DNA from: Microbispora sp. ZYX-F-249
GTDB lineage: Bacteria; Actinomycetota; Actinomycetes; Streptosporangiales; Streptosporangiaceae
Direction: 5' to 3'
Assembly (NCBI RefSeq): GCF_039649665.1
Contig: NZ_JBDJAW010000021.1
Span: 1-64,000, forward strand
DNA: 64,000 nucleotides
Position numbers and translations under genes: made by a program. Positions 17,401-25,709 of the stretch are shown piece after piece. The notes beneath the pieces are model-generated. The model saw nothing but the letters and a program-made list of their open reading frames with translations. It made no database searches and had not been told where the DNA came from. Position 1 is the first letter of the stretch, and each line of letters opens with the position of its first letter.

Positions 17401-19777
17401 TGTTCTGGATGGGCGAGCCGATCGGCACCCTCGCCCGGCCCGCCAGCGCGGACGGTGTGCACTGCCAGGCGGAGACGTCGACGGCCGCCTCGGTGGGGCC
17501 GTACAGGTTGTGCAGTTCGGCCGGGAGCGTGCGCAGGCAGCGCTCGGCCAGGTCGACGGGCAGTTCCTCCCCGCTGCACACGATGACGCGCGGCGAGGTG
17601 CAGGTCTCCACGCCCTCTTCGGCGAGGAACGCGCCGAGCATGGACGGCACGAAGTGCAGGACGGTCACCCGCTCGGCGTTGACCAGGTCACGCAGGTACG
17701 CGGGGTCGCGGTGGCCTCCGGGCTCGGCCAGCACAAGCCGCGCACCGGTGAGCAGGGGCCAGAAGAACTCCCACACCGAGACGTCGAACCCGGCCGGTGT
17801 CTTCTGCAGCACCACGTCGGCGTCGGTGAGCCGGAACCGTTTCTGCATCCAGTCGAGCCGGTTGACGATGCCGCGGTGGCTGTTGGGCACGCCCTTCGGC
17901 CGGCCGGTGGAGCCGGAGGTGTAGATCATGTACGCGGCCGTGCCGGGCCCGCCCCTCACCTCGGGCGCGGTCGCGGGCAGCCCGTCCCATACGGCGTCCA
18001 GGTCGAGCGGCAGGATGACGGCGCCGCCGGTGGCCAGCCGCTCGGCCAGGTCCTGCTGGGTGAGCACGACGGGCGCGCCCGAGTCCGACAGCATGAACGC
18101 CAGCCGGTCGGCGGGGTAGCCGGGGTCGAGCGGCACGTACGCCGCGCCGCTCTTGAGCACGCCGAGCAGTGCGGCGACCAGGTCGAGCGAGCGTTCGGCG
18201 CAGACCGCGACCAGACCGCCCGGCGCCACGCCGAGCCCCACGAGGCGGTGCGCGATCCGGTTGGCCCGCTCGTCGAGCTGCCGGTAGGTCCACGACCGCC
18301 CGGCGAAGGTCACCGCGACGGCCTCGGGGGTGCGGGCGACCTGCTCCTCGATCAGGCCGTGCAGCGTGGCCGTGTCCGGGTAGTCCGCGCCGGTCGCGTT
18401 CCACCCGGCGATCAGCGCGTCGTCGCCCGTCAGCGGCAGCCGGCTGATCGGGACGTGCGGGTCGCGCACGATCGCGCGCAGCAGGTCCTCGAACTGCCCG
18501 GCCATCCGGGCGATCGTGCTCTCGCGGAACAGCTCGGGCCGGTAGGTGAACGCGCAGTGCAGGCCCCCCTCGTCGGTGGGCACGGCGTACAGCTCCACGT
18601 CGTGCCTGGTCGACGTGGGGGCCAGCGCGAGGACCTCGGTCCCGTCGCCGGGGGCGAACTCGTGCAGCGTGCAGATCGTGTCGATCAGGGGCGGCCTGCT
18701 GGTGTCCCGCGGCACGCCCAGGGCGTCGACGAGCTGGGCGAAGGACAGTTCCTCGTGATCGAGCGCGGCGAGGACCGTGCCCCTGGTCCGGGCGAGCAAC
18801 TCGGCGAACGTGGGCTCGCCGTCCAGCCGGGCCCGTATCGCCAGCACGTTGACGAACATGCCCACGACGTCCTCGAACTCCGGTCTGTTCCGCCCGGCCA
18901 CCGGCACGCCGACGGCGAAGTCGTCCTGGCCGGTCAGCCGGGAGAGCAGGACCTGGTAGGCGGCCAGCAGGGTCATGAACGTGCTCGCGCCGTGGTCCCG
19001 GCTCAGCGCGGCGACGCCCTCCACCAGATCCGGCGCGAGGGAGCGTACGTGGGTCGCGCCGTCGAGTGTCTGAAGCGCCGGACGGGGCCGGTCCGTGAGG
19101 AGTTCGAGGCGCGGCAGCCCGGCCAGCTCCCCGCACCAGTAGTCCAGCTCGCGGTCGGGAGACCGCTCACGCTGCCACGCGGCGACGTCGCCGAAGCGCA
19201 CGGCGGGCGCGGGCGGCTCCTCGCCGCGGCAGAGCGCGAGCAGGTCGCGCATGAGCAGGTGCAACGACTGGCCGTCGGCCACGATGTGGTGCACCAGCAG
19301 GGCGACGATGTGCTCGTCCTCGCCCTTGCCGACGACGACGCACTTGAGCAGCGGTCCCCGGGCGAGGTCCAGCGGGATGGCGCTCTCGGCGCCGATGAGC
19401 GCGATCGCCTCCTCGTCCGTGACCGCCGTGGTGCGGTTCAGCGGCACCTCCGCCGTGTCCACGACGTGGACGGCTGGCCTGCCCTCCTCGGTCGCCGGGA
19501 ACCGCTGGCGCAGGCCCTCGTGCCGGGCCGGCAGCGCGGCGAGCGCGCGGGTCAGCCGGTCCTCGTCCAGCGGCTCGCGTATCCGTACGGCGAGCACCAG
19601 GGTGTAGGTGGTGGTGCCCGGCGTGAACTGCTCCATGAACCACAACGGCTCCTGGGCCGGGGACATCGGGGGTTCGACGCCCTCCGGGCGCCGGGGGATG
19701 GGATCGCGTGCGGAGCGGGCCCGCAGCCTGCGTCGGAGCAGTTCTCGCTTGGCGTCTGACAGGTCAGCCACAGACAT
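14456..19777 (-). CDS. Single-module NRPS fused to an MFS exporter (C-A-T-TE-MFS)
   Basis: A 1773-residue fusion. Residues 35-450 form a condensation domain with HHIVADG at 163-169. Residues 465-955 form an adenylation domain (YTSGSTGRPKG at 619-629, YRTGD at 840, K948 in NGKLDR). Its specificity residues, read against GrsA and EntF, are D665, V666, W669, H708, V733, S735, L758, V766, D767 and K948. That is one residue from the serine code of EntF. The carrier domain has DLGGHSLL (Ser1002). The thioesterase (about 1060-1300) has YGHCGVG with Cys1134 where serine is usual, plus D1252 and H1282. From about 1336 an EntS-like MFS permease of 11-12 helices follows, with the loop DRADRRRVM. There is no frameshift, no other NRPS gene and no carrier-activating enzyme nearby. 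The donor for the C domain must come in trans. Confidence 0.93.
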   Translation of the reverse strand: MSVADLSDAKRELLRRRLRARSARDPIPRRPEGVEPPMSPAQEPLWFMEQFTPGTTTYTLVLAVRIREPLDEDRLTRALAALPARHEGLRQRFPATEEGRPAVHVVDTAEVPLNRTTAVTDEEAIALIGAESAIPLDLARGPLLKCVVVGKGEDEHIVALLVHHIVADGQSLHLLMRDLLALCRGEEPPAPAVRFGDVAAWQRERSPDRELDYWCGELAGLPRLELLTDRPRPALQTLDGATHVRSLAPDLVEGVAALSRDHGASTFMTLLAAYQVLLSRLTGQDDFAVGVPVAGRNRPEFEDVVGMFVNVLAIRARLDGEPTFAELLARTRGTVLAALDHEELSFAQLVDALGVPRDTSRPPLIDTICTLHEFAPGDGTEVLALAPTSTRHDVELYAVPTDEGGLHCAFTYRPELFRESTIARMAGQFEDLLRAIVRDPHVPISRLPLTGDDALIAGWNATGADYPDTATLHGLIEEQVARTPEAVAVTFAGRSWTYRQLDERANRIAHRLVGLGVAPGGLVAVCAERSLDLVAALLGVLKSGAAYVPLDPGYPADRLAFMLSDSGAPVVLTQQDLAERLATGGAVILPLDLDAVWDGLPATAPEVRGGPGTAAYMIYTSGSTGRPKGVPNSHRGIVNRLDWMQKRFRLTDADVVLQKTPAGFDVSVWEFFWPLLTGARLVLAEPGGHRDPAYLRDLVNAERVTVLHFVPSMLGAFLAEEGVETCTSPRVIVCSGEELPVDLAERCLRTLPAELHNLYGPTEAAVDVSAWQCTPSALAGRARVPIGSPIQNITLHVLDRHGEPVPVGVPGELYIGGVGVALGYHARPELTAERFAGGRYRTGDAARWLPDGTIEFLGRLDGQVKLRGLRIELGEIEAVLREKAGVRDAAVIVREDVPGDPRLVAYLTGDAVPEPAQVRAAIRGTLPEYMLPSMFVPLDALPLTPNGKLDRAALPVPQVQADVPYAAPETEIERAVAAVWADVLAAERIGADDDFFDLGGHSLLAVQVVAKLRRALPAGSAQVGLVDVFTYRTVRELAAYAGSGEDGPRPLLQRLTPARTASVTYVCVPYGSGSAVVYQPLADALPADQALYALAIPGHDVGLDEEPMEFAELAARATEEILAIEGPLVIYGHCGVGAALAVELAARAEAAGRAVDAVYVGAIFPFARPRGLMRALSRIGEFDRLRSSQTDINRLKARGVDLEELDPGVADRIIRTMRHDSKAAEKYFTGLFDAPDRPRLRAPIISVIGERDPATDFYAERYREWGFLTDVTALVVLDEGGHYFLRYRAEELAAALRTHTHMEVSDRSGNPSWWVQAVSRGSAPPGSDKQGVRPSMGRFLTISAGQQLSMIGSALTGWALPLTVLMDSGSIGQFSTLAVLNLAGLLISPLAGAIVDRADRRRVMLFADCASVGIQAVLAGLLLFGDVRIWQIYLLIVSLSMATSFQRLAYQSAVPQLVPKHYLGHAIGVTQMTNGVAQLVVPLVAAGLLAWIGLGGIVAIDVASYAFAIVTVLLVRFPDTLPWRPREPLGTEIAKGFTYTWHDRGLRSTLVFFAVLNVFLSPLLLLVSPLVLSFATLEDVSVISLVSGLGVMLGGLTMSLWGGPRRGRFRAVLAFAVAIAAGGAVTGLAPSLAVVGAGAFALSYFLTLMNGIYVTIVQIKVPARFHGRVFALNTLVAWSTLPVGIGLVAPLGAALFDPMLAPGGALAPTVGALIGVGPGRGIAFLYLVCALGMLLVAAGALRVRRLARLDTETPDALPDDLVGVEAIRRRAAV

Positions 19778-20050
19778 GTGACACGGCCCTTCGATGGCGT
19801 ACAGCGGACAGTCACGCACGCAGGGAGACGAGCTTGATTCCCGGTCGGTGATCAAGGCGTTGTCCGTCACTGTACGGCTGCGGCACCGTGCCCGGCGTAG
19901 GCAGTGGTGGTCAGAGCGGTTTCCGGTGACGACCGGCGCTCGCCGCACGTCCCGTCACTGAAACTTTCACCCGGCGGGACCTCCGGCCACACGAGCCGAG
20001 CCCGTCGGCGCCCGCGCGGCAACCGCTGAAACCCAGGGCTCAGCGTGGGG

Positions 20051-20149
20051 CTGCGTCATGGGCCCTGCGTCATGGGCCCTGCGTCATGGGCCCTGCGTCA
20101 TGGGCCCTGCGTCATGCGCCCAGCGTCATGGGCCCTGCGTCGGTGGGCC
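20051..20149. repeat. 14-bp tandem repeat, about seven copies
   Basis: The unit is CTGCGTCATGGGCC. The first four copies are identical, and the last three carry one or a few changes. Successive units create the palindrome GGGCCC at each junction. The array ends 3 bp before the stop codon of the Rv1733c-type gene on the minus strand, so it forms that gene's 3' flank. Short open frames through it are products of the repeat, not genes. Confidence 0.9.
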
Positions 20150-20152
20150 CGC

Positions 20153-20743
20153 TCAGCGGCCGTTGATCCGCCACATGGGCTCGACCACGGTCCACTGGGC
20201 CTCCCACACCCCGCGGGCCCGGCGCTGGTTGACCAGGCGGGTGCAGGTGACCAGCAGCGCGAGGATCGCGGCGGCGGCCAGCGGCACGCCCGTGCCGACG
20301 GTCAGCGCGGCGACCACCGTGGTCTCCCGGTCCTGTGGCCGAGGTGCGATCACGCCTTGGTCGTCGGTCCAGATGCGCACCGTCTCGCCCGCCCGCCTGC
20401 TGGGGGGGACCTCGATGACCCCGGCCTTCGCCGTGCCGTCGGGGGCCACCCAGGCGGCCTGGGCGTGCCCGACCGCCGCTCCGGCCACCGACAGCCGGGG
20501 CGCCGTCACGTCACCTGTCAGCGTGGCGACGACCTGATGCCGGTCGCGCGCCTGCTGGGCCTCGGTCCTCAGGCCCTTGCCGTACTCGCGGATGCCGAGC
20601 ATCACGCCGAGCACGATCGCGACCACGACTCCCAGCACCGCGGCAAGCCGGACCACCGCTTCGACCCGGTCACACCGGCGCCGAAGCGGATTCCTGTCCA
20701 GTCCCAGCCAGCGAGCGAACCTGGCGAATAGATTCTGCGACAT
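20153..20743 (-). CDS. Rv1733c-type membrane protein
   Basis: A 196-residue protein with the arrangement of the Rv1733c family. It has an N-terminal basic segment (RNPLRRRCDRVE), a first membrane helix (about 32-50), an extracytoplasmic middle domain (about 55-140, with AAWVAPDGTAK), a second helix (about 148-170) and a short basic tail. The mycobacterial relative is dormancy-associated, and its biochemical role is not known. The coding sequence ends right at the 14-bp repeat array. Confidence 0.8.
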   Translation of the reverse strand: MSQNLFARFARWLGLDRNPLRRRCDRVEAVVRLAAVLGVVVAIVLGVMLGIREYGKGLRTEAQQARDRHQVVATLTGDVTAPRLSVAGAAVGHAQAAWVAPDGTAKAGVIEVPPSRRAGETVRIWTDDQGVIAPRPQDRETTVVAALTVGTGVPLAAAAILALLVTCTRLVNQRRARGVWEAQWTVVEPMWRINGR

Positions 20744-20787
20744 CTCACACCTCACAGGGTCATTACCACTGCGAGTCCCGTTTATGC

Positions 20788-21552
20788 CTATTTTGCATCC
20801 CAAGAGAATCCAGGGGAACGCCCCTCCCGATATGCCCGGACACCTTCGGCCAATTCGCCGCTCTCTCGCGCCTCCCGCTGCCAGGCGCGCACCTCGGCCT
20901 CCCCGGCCCGGCCGTCGATGATCTGCTTGGCGGCCGTCAGCGTGAGCCGGGACCTGCCGGCCATCGTGGCCGCCAGGCCGTACACGCGCTCGCGCAGCTC
21001 CTCCGGCGGGCACACCTCGTCGACGAGGCCGGTGCGTACGGCGTGATCTGCGGTGATGAGCTCGGCCGAGAAGAGCAGGAGCTTCGCCGTGGCGGGCCCG
21101 GCGATCTCCGCGAGCCGCCGCGTGGAGCTGAGCGGGTAGACGATTCCGAGCTTGGCCGGGGTGACGCCGAAGCGGGCCCCGGCCGCCGCGACGCGCAGGT
21201 CGCAGGCGAGCGCGAGCTGGCATCCGCCGCCGACGCAGTATCCCTCGATCATCGCGATCACGGGTTTGGCAAAGGTCACCAGCGCGTGCTCGGCGACAAC
21301 GGTGAGACCGGTGTCATCGTCTTTATCGCCAAGCTCATGAATTTCCGAAATATCGGCACCAGAACAGAAAGTTCCCCCGGCTCCGGTAAGGACGAGGACG
21401 CGTACCTTCGGGTCCGCGGCGAGATCCGCCAGGATTCCCGGCAGGGCCCGCCACATGGCCGCGGTCACGGCGTTGCGCTTGGCCGGCCGGTTGAGGGTGA
21501 GGGTGGCGACGTGCTCCTCGATGGTCAGTTCGAACCCGTCGGTAACTTCCAT
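20788..21552 (-). CDS. Enoyl-CoA hydratase/isomerase family protein
   Basis: A 254-residue crotonase-fold protein. It has NRPAKRNAV for CoA binding, the oxyanion-hole segment TFCSGADISE, and GYCVGGGCQLALACDLR with the second oxyanion glycine. It probably hydrates or isomerises an acyl-CoA in fatty acid or amino acid breakdown, but the family has many activities. The gene stands alone, 113 bp from the divergent DUF5685 gene. A stretch of lower GC (about 21310-21400) inside the gene is unusual for this window. Confidence 0.88.
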   Translation of the reverse strand: MEVTDGFELTIEEHVATLTLNRPAKRNAVTAAMWRALPGILADLAADPKVRVLVLTGAGGTFCSGADISEIHELGDKDDDTGLTVVAEHALVTFAKPVIAMIEGYCVGGGCQLALACDLRVAAAGARFGVTPAKLGIVYPLSSTRRLAEIAGPATAKLLLFSAELITADHAVRTGLVDEVCPPEELRERVYGLAATMAGRSRLTLTAAKQIIDGRAGEAEVRAWQREARESGELAEGVRAYREGRSPGFSWDAK

Positions 21553-21665
21553 TCCTCGATTGTGCAGGCCGCCCGCACGGCTCCTCCGGCAGGGTCCCGG
21601 CCCTGATGGCATAATCGCCGCGCAACGGGATGATCCCGTACGCATGACCCCCAAGGAGTCTCTGG

Positions 21666-22910
21666 GTGTTCGGGATCCTCCGGCCGTGTGCCCGCCACTC
21701 CTGCCCGTCCGTCCACGAAGCCTGGCGCGCGCACCTGTGCGGGCTCTGCCTGACGTTGCGGGACCGGCACGGGCAGCTGGCCCGCATGGCGACCAACTAC
21801 GACGGCCTCATCCTGTCCGTGCTGACCGAGGCCCAATCACGGGCCCGGCCCGAGGCCGGGGGCGGGCCGAACCGGCGCACCGCCGGGCCCTGCGCGCTGC
21901 GCGGCTTCCGCTCCGCGGAGGTGGTGCGGTCGGACGACCGGGGCGCCCGCCTGGCCGCCGTGGTCTCCCTGGCCCTCGCCGCCGGCAAGATCCGCGACCA
22001 CGCGTCCGACGGCGACGGGATCGCGGCCCGGCGCGTGGCCGGCGTCCCGATGCGCGCGACGGCGACCTCCTGGGCCGCCGCCGCCCGGCGCGGCGCGGAG
22101 TCGATCGGCTTCGACACGACCGTCCTGACCGAGGTCTCCACCCGCCAGGCGCTGCTGGAGGCGTCCCCCGGGCGCGCCCTGCTGGAGGTCACCGAACCCA
22201 CCGAGACCGCCGTTGCCGCGGCGTTCGCGCACACGGCGGTGCTCGCGGAGCGGCCGGGCAACGCCGAGAGCCTGCGCGAGGCCGGGCGCTTCTTCGGCCG
22301 CGTCGCGCACGTGATCGACGCGGTGGAGGACCTCGCCGAGGACCGGGCGCGCGGGGCGTACAACCCCCTCGACGCGACCGGCACCTCGCCCGCCCAGGCG
22401 CGGCGCGTGTGCGAGGAGGCGCTGCACGGGCTGCGCCTCGCCGTACGCGACCTCGATCTGGAGGATCGGCACCTGGTCGAGGCGCTCCTGTGCGGCGAGA
22501 CCCGGCGTGCCGTCGACCGGGCGTTCGGGACGCGCGCCCACGGCGCCGCCTGCGCGACGCGCCGCGCGCCGGCCGGGGAGTCCCCCACGGCCCCGCCCGA
22601 CGCCCCGCCGGAACCCCCCGGACAGCCCGGACAGCCCGGACAGCCGCCGGGCGTACTCCCGGGGATCGCGCTGACGGCCGCCGCCGGGGCGGCGATCTTC
22701 CTGACCTGCGGGCTCTACCGCCCCCCGTGGAGCACCTACCGGAACGCGCCGTGGCACGAGCGCTGCTTCTGCGACCGATGCGACTGCTGCCCCGACTGCT
22801 CGGGGTGCTGCGACGCCTGCTCGGCCTGCTCCGACTGCTGCTCCGGCGACGGCTGCTGCGGAGACGGCTGCTGCTGCGGGGACGGCTGCTGCTGCGACTG
22901 CGGCGCCTAG
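21666..22910 (+). CDS. DUF5685 family protein with cysteine-rich C-terminal tail
   Basis: The N-terminal region (HLCGLCLTLRDRHGQ, then ATNYDGLILSVLTEAQ) matches the DUF5685 family of actinomycetes, whose function is unknown. The body is helical with conserved acidic residues (VIDAVEDLAEDRA). The 414-residue protein then has a Pro/Gln/Gly repeat (GQPGQPGQPPG), one hydrophobic segment (about 335-352), and a tail of about 50 residues with more than 20 cysteines in CC, CDCC and GCCCGDG patterns. Such a tail could bind metal or form disulfides. The start is GTG, and an SD-like AAGGAG lies upstream. Confidence 0.8.
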   Translation: MFGILRPCARHSCPSVHEAWRAHLCGLCLTLRDRHGQLARMATNYDGLILSVLTEAQSRARPEAGGGPNRRTAGPCALRGFRSAEVVRSDDRGARLAAVVSLALAAGKIRDHASDGDGIAARRVAGVPMRATATSWAAAARRGAESIGFDTTVLTEVSTRQALLEASPGRALLEVTEPTETAVAAAFAHTAVLAERPGNAESLREAGRFFGRVAHVIDAVEDLAEDRARGAYNPLDATGTSPAQARRVCEEALHGLRLAVRDLDLEDRHLVEALLCGETRRAVDRAFGTRAHGAACATRRAPAGESPTAPPDAPPEPPGQPGQPGQPPGVLPGIALTAAAGAAIFLTCGLYRPPWSTYRNAPWHERCFCDRCDCCPDCSGCCDACSACSDCCSGDGCCGDGCCCGDGCCCDCGA

Positions 22911-22971
22911 CCGTGGCCGCTGCCGGCTGCGACTGTGGCTGTGCCTGCGGCTGCGGCTGCGGCTGCGGCGC

Positions 22972-24012
22972 TCACGCGGGCGCGGTCCGGCCGGCCGCTC
23001 CCGGGAGCCGGTCGTAGGGGACCGCGTGGCTCGTCCGGCCGCGGAATCCGGTGGTGGTCGTCGCGGTGAACAGGGAGTTGAGCAGCGCCTCCTCGACCGC
23101 GTCCATGACCCCGGCGAAGACGGGGTTCAGCGCCTCGTCGGGCACGGGCGGAAGCCGCGGCGGCGCCGTGCTGAAGGCGATCGCGTAGTCGCCGCTGCCA
23201 TGGGAGTACGACGCGCCCACCCGGCCCATCGCGAAGACCGCCCGGCGGGCGAGGCGGCCGAGCCGGCGCGCGTCGAGCGGCGCGTCGGTGGCCACCACGA
23301 TCATGCAGGAGCCGCCGGCCTGCCCGTGCCGGACGGCCCCCGGGATGAGCTCGCCGACCGGCATCGGGACCCCGCGGACGGTCAGCACGCCGCCGAAGTT
23401 GGCCTGGACGAGCACGCCGACCGTGACCGGAGCCCCGTCCGCCACCTGCCGCCGGGAGGAGGTGCCGATGCCGGCCTTGAACCCCAGGGCCGTCGTCCCG
23501 GTCCCCGCTCCCACGCAGCCCTCCGCGGGCAGCCCGCCGGACGCGCCCTCCAGCGCGTCGAGAACATGCCGTCCGGTGATCGGGCGGCGCCGGATGTCGG
23601 ACAGGAAGCCGTCGTTGGTCTCCCCCACCAGGGGATTGAAGGAGAGCCCGTCCGGGCGGCGGTCCATCAGATAGGTGAGCAGCGCGTCGGCGGCCCGGAA
23701 CACCGACAACGTGGCGGTCAGGACGACGGGTGACTCCAGCACGCCGAGTTCGTCGACCTGGGTCGAGCCGACCAGCTTGCCGTACCCGTTGCCGGCGTAG
23801 ACGGCCGCGGGCAGCCACCGGCGCCCGGCGATCAGCTGCCGCGGGACGACGGCGGTGACCCCGGTGTGGAGGCCGGCGCCGTCGTCGATCGTGGTGTGAC
23901 CCACCAGGACCCCGTCGACGTCGGTGATCGCGTTCAGCGGCCCGGTCGGCGACGCGCCGACGACGACGCCCAGCGAGCGCGCCCGCACGCGCCCGTTCGG
24001 ATGGTTGTCCAT
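22972..24012 (-). CDS. P1 family (DmpA-type, S58) aminopeptidase
   Basis: A 346-residue member of the self-cleaving DmpA/P1 family. It has ITDVDGVLVGHTT near the N terminus and AAVYAGNGYGK in the middle. AGGSCMIVVATDAPLD contains the Gly-Ser pair at which the precursor is cut to expose the catalytic serine. DmpA releases N-terminal D- or L-amino acids from small peptides. It is convergent with the DUF5685 gene, with 61 bp of GGCTGC-rich sequence between the stops. Confidence 0.88.
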   Translation of the reverse strand: MDNHPNGRVRARSLGVVVGASPTGPLNAITDVDGVLVGHTTIDDGAGLHTGVTAVVPRQLIAGRRWLPAAVYAGNGYGKLVGSTQVDELGVLESPVVLTATLSVFRAADALLTYLMDRRPDGLSFNPLVGETNDGFLSDIRRRPITGRHVLDALEGASGGLPAEGCVGAGTGTTALGFKAGIGTSSRRQVADGAPVTVGVLVQANFGGVLTVRGVPMPVGELIPGAVRHGQAGGSCMIVVATDAPLDARRLGRLARRAVFAMGRVGASYSHGSGDYAIAFSTAPPRLPPVPDEALNPVFAGVMDAVEEALLNSLFTATTTTGFRGRTSHAVPYDRLPGAAGRTAPA

Positions 24013-24093
24013 GTCGCTCCGTCCTCCTCGCTGTCACGCTCCGCGCGGTACGAGGGCCGGTCCCCCTTCGAAGATCGGCGATATCGTCGCCCC

Positions 24094-25662
24094 ATGGGAA
24101 GATCACGGCCCCCCTTCCGCCGGCTCACCCCCGCCGAACGACGGCTGTGGGACGCCTACCCCACCGGCGCCTGGGTCGACCTCCGCCACGGCCGCGAGAC
24201 GGACTCCTCCTCCGGCGGCTCATGGGGCCGCTCCCGGATGGTCCGGGCCGAGGTGATCTCCGCTCTGCTGCTCGACCGGACCGCCGGCGGATCGTCCTCG
24301 GTGCCGGGGGTCCGGCTCGCCGGGGCCCGGATCGTCGGCGACCTCAACCTGTCCGACGCCACGATCGAGACGAAGGTCCACCTGCTCGACTGCCACATCG
24401 CCGGGACGGTCTCGCTCGCCGACGCCAAGACCAGAGGCGTACGGCTGCGGCGCTGCGACGTCCTCCACTTCCGCGCCAGCCGGGCCACGGTCGACGGGCT
24501 CCTCGACCTCGACGGATCGGTCGTCCACGCGGGGGTGCGCCTGGACAACGCCCACGTGACCGGGCAGCTCCGGCTCTCCGGCACCCGGTTGGGCACCCCC
24601 GGCGCCATGCCGTACCGATCGCCGGCGGCGCCCCCGTGGGAGCTGGGCGGCTGGAACGGCCCGGAGGGATCGGAGGAGCCGCGGACCTGGGAGTCGGTCG
24701 CGCTGTGGGCCGGCGGGCTCGTGGTGGACGGCAGCGCCTTCCTGCGCGACATGCGGGCCACCGGCGGGCTGCGGCTGATCGGCGCACGCTTCTCCAGCGG
24801 GCTCTACCTCGAGGGCGCCGTCGTCAGGGGGGACGGCACCCCCGCCGTCCACGCCGACCACCTGCAGGCCGCCGCGGCCGAACTCGGCGCGGGGTTCACC
24901 GCCGACGGCACCGTACGGCTGCGCGGCGCGCGCATCGGCGGGGTCCTGTCGTTCCACGGCGCGGTGCTGCGCGCGCCGGACCGGGTGCTGCACCTGAGCC
25001 ACATGCAGGCCGACGAGCTCATCCTGCTGCCCGAGTCGATCGAGGGCGAGGTCAACCTCGGCTACTCCCGCCTGGGGGTGTTGTTCGACCGCCCGGAGAG
25101 TTACCCGGGCCACGTCCGGCTCAACGGGCTGACGTACGAGTCGCTGCGCGGGCCCGCGACCCTCGCGGACCGGCTCTCCTGGCTGCGGCGCGACCCCGGA
25201 GGCTACCTGCCCCAGCCGTACGAGCAGCTGGCGGCCTACTGCCGCCGCATCGGGCACGAGCCGGACGCGCGCCGGGTGCTGCTGGCCCGGCAGCGGGCGC
25301 GGCGGCGGACGCTGCGGCTGCCCGGGCGGCTGTGGGGCCGTCTGCTCGACGGGCTCGTCGGGTACGGCTACCGGCCCTGGCTCGCCGGCCTGTGGGCCGT
25401 GCTGCTCCTCGCCACGGGCACGGCGATCTTCACGCAGTGGCCCCCACACCAGATCGGGCTGGACGAGTCGCGCCACTTCAACGCGTTCGTCTACACGCTC
25501 GACCTGCTCGTCCCGGTGAGCGTGTTCGAGCAGCGGGGCGCCTGGGAGCCGGCCGGATGGACCCAGTGGCTGGCGAACGGGCTCGTCGCGGCCGGATGGA
25601 TCCTCGCGACCGCGCTCATCGCGGGCGCGAGCAGGCTCCTGCGCCCGTCCAGCACCCCCTGA
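24094..25662 (+). CDS. Membrane-anchored protein with beta-helical repeats
   Basis: The 522-residue protein has a repeated pattern in which a short strand ends in a small or charged residue (GARIVGDLNLSDATI, TRGVRLRRCDV, GVRLDNAHVTGQLRLSG). This suggests a right-handed beta-helix related to pentapeptide or bactofilin-like repeats, from about 65 to 345. A basic linker and two transmembrane helices (about 430-450 and 495-515) follow. Actinomycete homologues are often labelled membrane-associated oxidoreductase, but I see no cofactor motif. TATCGT ends six bases before the ATG with no ribosome-binding site, which suggests a leaderless mRNA. Confidence 0.75.
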   Translation: MGRSRPPFRRLTPAERRLWDAYPTGAWVDLRHGRETDSSSGGSWGRSRMVRAEVISALLLDRTAGGSSSVPGVRLAGARIVGDLNLSDATIETKVHLLDCHIAGTVSLADAKTRGVRLRRCDVLHFRASRATVDGLLDLDGSVVHAGVRLDNAHVTGQLRLSGTRLGTPGAMPYRSPAAPPWELGGWNGPEGSEEPRTWESVALWAGGLVVDGSAFLRDMRATGGLRLIGARFSSGLYLEGAVVRGDGTPAVHADHLQAAAAELGAGFTADGTVRLRGARIGGVLSFHGAVLRAPDRVLHLSHMQADELILLPESIEGEVNLGYSRLGVLFDRPESYPGHVRLNGLTYESLRGPATLADRLSWLRRDPGGYLPQPYEQLAAYCRRIGHEPDARRVLLARQRARRRTLRLPGRLWGRLLDGLVGYGYRPWLAGLWAVLLLATGTAIFTQWPPHQIGLDESRHFNAFVYTLDLLVPVSVFEQRGAWEPAGWTQWLANGLVAAGWILATALIAGASRLLRPSSTP

Positions 25663-25709
25663 CGCGCCGCCGGTCCCACGGGCCCGGTTCGAGAGGCCGG
25701 ACGAGGCGC

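Noticed and set aside
16121-19759. 1212-codon open frame on the plus strand opposite the NRPS gene
   Set aside because: It is antisense to clear NRPS domains. Its composition (His/Gly/Arg/Val-rich) is what high-GC codon bias produces in the complementary frame, and no motif is present.
20045-20731. Plus-strand open frames through the 14-bp repeats
   Set aside because: They translate the repeats into GPASWAL-type units and then run antisense to the Rv1733c-type gene.
14456-24012. A larger siderophore or antibiotic gene cluster around the NRPS
   Set aside because: Flanking genes (phosphotransferase, Rv1733c-type protein, enoyl-CoA hydratase, DUF5685) show no cluster signature: no further carrier, tailoring, MbtH or iron-uptake gene.
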